A stretch of 64,000 bases of DNA from Limnanthes douglasii subsp. nivea (taxonomy: Eukaryota; Streptophyta; Magnoliopsida; Brassicales; Limnanthaceae). Each line of letters opens with the position of its first letter. The first letter of the stretch is position 1. The notes under the pieces are model-generated. The model did not search any database. It was not told the origin of the DNA and was given only the letters and a program-made list of their open reading frames with translations. The stretch spans positions 124,125,706 through 124,189,705 of the forward strand of contig JAUPFV010000004.1 in NCBI GenBank assembly GCA_036936605.1. The letters are read 5' to 3'. Made by a program: the position numbers and the translations under genes. This document shows positions 63,270 through 64,000 of the stretch, piece by piece.

Positions 63270-63545
63270 CGCGGCAGTGAACATCCTCAAAGTTGACGAA
63301 CGATACTAATCCAACAAAGCTCGAGCTGGATTTTTGTCGCCATTGCTGTAAGTTTTCTGTTTGCGATCGTTGACGTTTACAGCTTCTGATAAGGACACCT
63401 CTAATCTTACAAATCTGTCTCTCTCTCAGGCATTTAGTCGATCTTTGACCGACGATTGCTGTTTATTTTAAGCCGAGTCCATTTATATATCGGATCATAA
63501 GAATCGGTATACACTTACAGGGCGATAAGACAGGGAGACGACAAG
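63270..63545 (+). promoter_or_regulatory. 5' leader of the sugar transporter gene, probably spliced
   Basis: The composition shifts to GC-balanced leader-like sequence ('gcggcagtgaacatcctcaa'). A good donor (gct|gtaagttttctg) starts at 63348. Candidate acceptors are tctctctcag ending 63429 and acttacag ending 63520. A leader intron in this gene is therefore likely. Confidence 0.5.
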
Positions 63546-63985
63546 ATGAGTGATACTGAAGAGGGCAGAGATTTGAGGCGGCCGTTTCTACATACCGGAA
63601 GCTGGTACAGGATGGGGATGGGTTCAATGCAAACGTCAAGTATGATGAATTCGGCTCAGGGGATTCGCGATAGCTCCGTCTCAGTTTTAGCTTGTGTTTT
63701 GATCGTTGCATTAGGACCTATCCAATTTGGATTCACTGTAAGCTAACTATCTCAACTTTTTATTTCTGGGTTTGGTTTGCAACTGGATTCGAAAAACAAA
63801 TCATGGGTTTTAGACTATCAGTTGATTCTTTTTTTATGATTTTTTCTGAGATTATGAGGTTTATGTTCATGTTAGGATATGAATTTAGATTGTGTTTTTT
63901 TCTCGATTTTTTTTTTATGCAGTGTGGTTATTCTTCACCTACACAAGCTGCAATTATTAAGGATCTTGGTTTAAGTGTATCCGAG
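63546..63985 (+). CDS. ERD6-like sugar transporter, 5' part (runs off the window)
   Basis: Major-facilitator monosaccharide transporter. Exon 1 (63546-63737, 64 codons) encodes [20 protein letters not shown], a Met/Ser-rich loop, then [20 protein letters not shown] and FGFT, the start of transmembrane helix 1. A phase-0 intron (gtaagc…tatgcag) leads to exon 2 (63923-63985), [21 protein letters not shown], followed by a donor at 63986. The N-terminal [20 protein letters not shown] and the [11 protein letters not shown] block closely resemble Arabidopsis ERDL6 (At1g75220), a tonoplast H+/glucose symporter exporting sugar from the vacuole. The rest of the 12-helix protein lies beyond the window. 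Start choice: first ATG after the leader, with conserved residues immediately following. This is the only intact gene here. Confidence 0.92.
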
Positions 63986-64000
63986 GTATTATAAACCTCC

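Noticed and set aside
63692..63994. 100-codon frame overlapping the transporter exons
   Set aside because: Out of frame with the conserved exons and runs through the intron.

Overview
The window is AT-rich nuclear DNA of a flowering plant, very probably a eudicot. It is almost entirely a graveyard of transposable elements, and one ordinary gene starts at the right edge. The plant call rests on the two 5' exons of a vacuolar ERD6-like sugar transporter (63546-63985), a Mutator-like element (MULE) carrying a Ulp1 protease gene, Tat-type Ty3/gypsy and Ty1/copia relics, plant L1-type LINEs, GT-AG introns, and an LTR element primed by initiator-Met tRNA. I cannot name the species.

Layout. 1-403: hAT/ZMYM-like transposase C-terminal relic. 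404-5071: non-coding dispersed repeats. 5081-16425: an 11,345-bp MULE with 130-165-bp inverted ends, a 9-bp target duplication (8 of 9 matching) and three genes. These are a multi-exon Ulp1 (C48) protease gene (+), a small acidic-protein gene (+) and the DDE/SWIM transposase (-). All three are broken by small lesions. Every non-coding part of the element is studded with a short, often palindromic TTCGCA(G/T)C motif. 16435-22614: copies of a dispersed repeat family with two nested retro-insertions. 22615-23773: a complete 1.16-kb non-autonomous LTR element with target duplication, primer-binding site and polypurine tract. 26950-29440: a ~320-bp satellite with alternating monomer types. 30890-34150: Ty3/gypsy pol relic (+), followed by an antisense coding-like block (34990-37745). 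40200-42110: Ty1/copia relic (-). 42400-44010: second gypsy relic (-). 45855-46280: 144-bp tandem repeats. 50750-56960: two LINE relics (-). 57769-62500: a third LINE (+) with 3' tandem duplications. 63270-63985: start of the sugar transporter gene.

How the parts fit together. The MULE is the most informative unit. Its TIRs each contain a TATA-like box directed inward, so the transposase and Ulp1 genes probably converge from the two ends, and the acidic gene has its own TATA box in the middle. Ulp1-carrying MULEs (Kaonashi/KI-MULE type) are known in plants. The element-wide palindromic motif and the acidic third gene are the points I consider least explained. Transitions dominate the damage that I can score (a 227-bp duplication with only transitions, D-to-N changes in catalytic sites, CAA-to-TAA). 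This fits long-term cytosine methylation and silencing.
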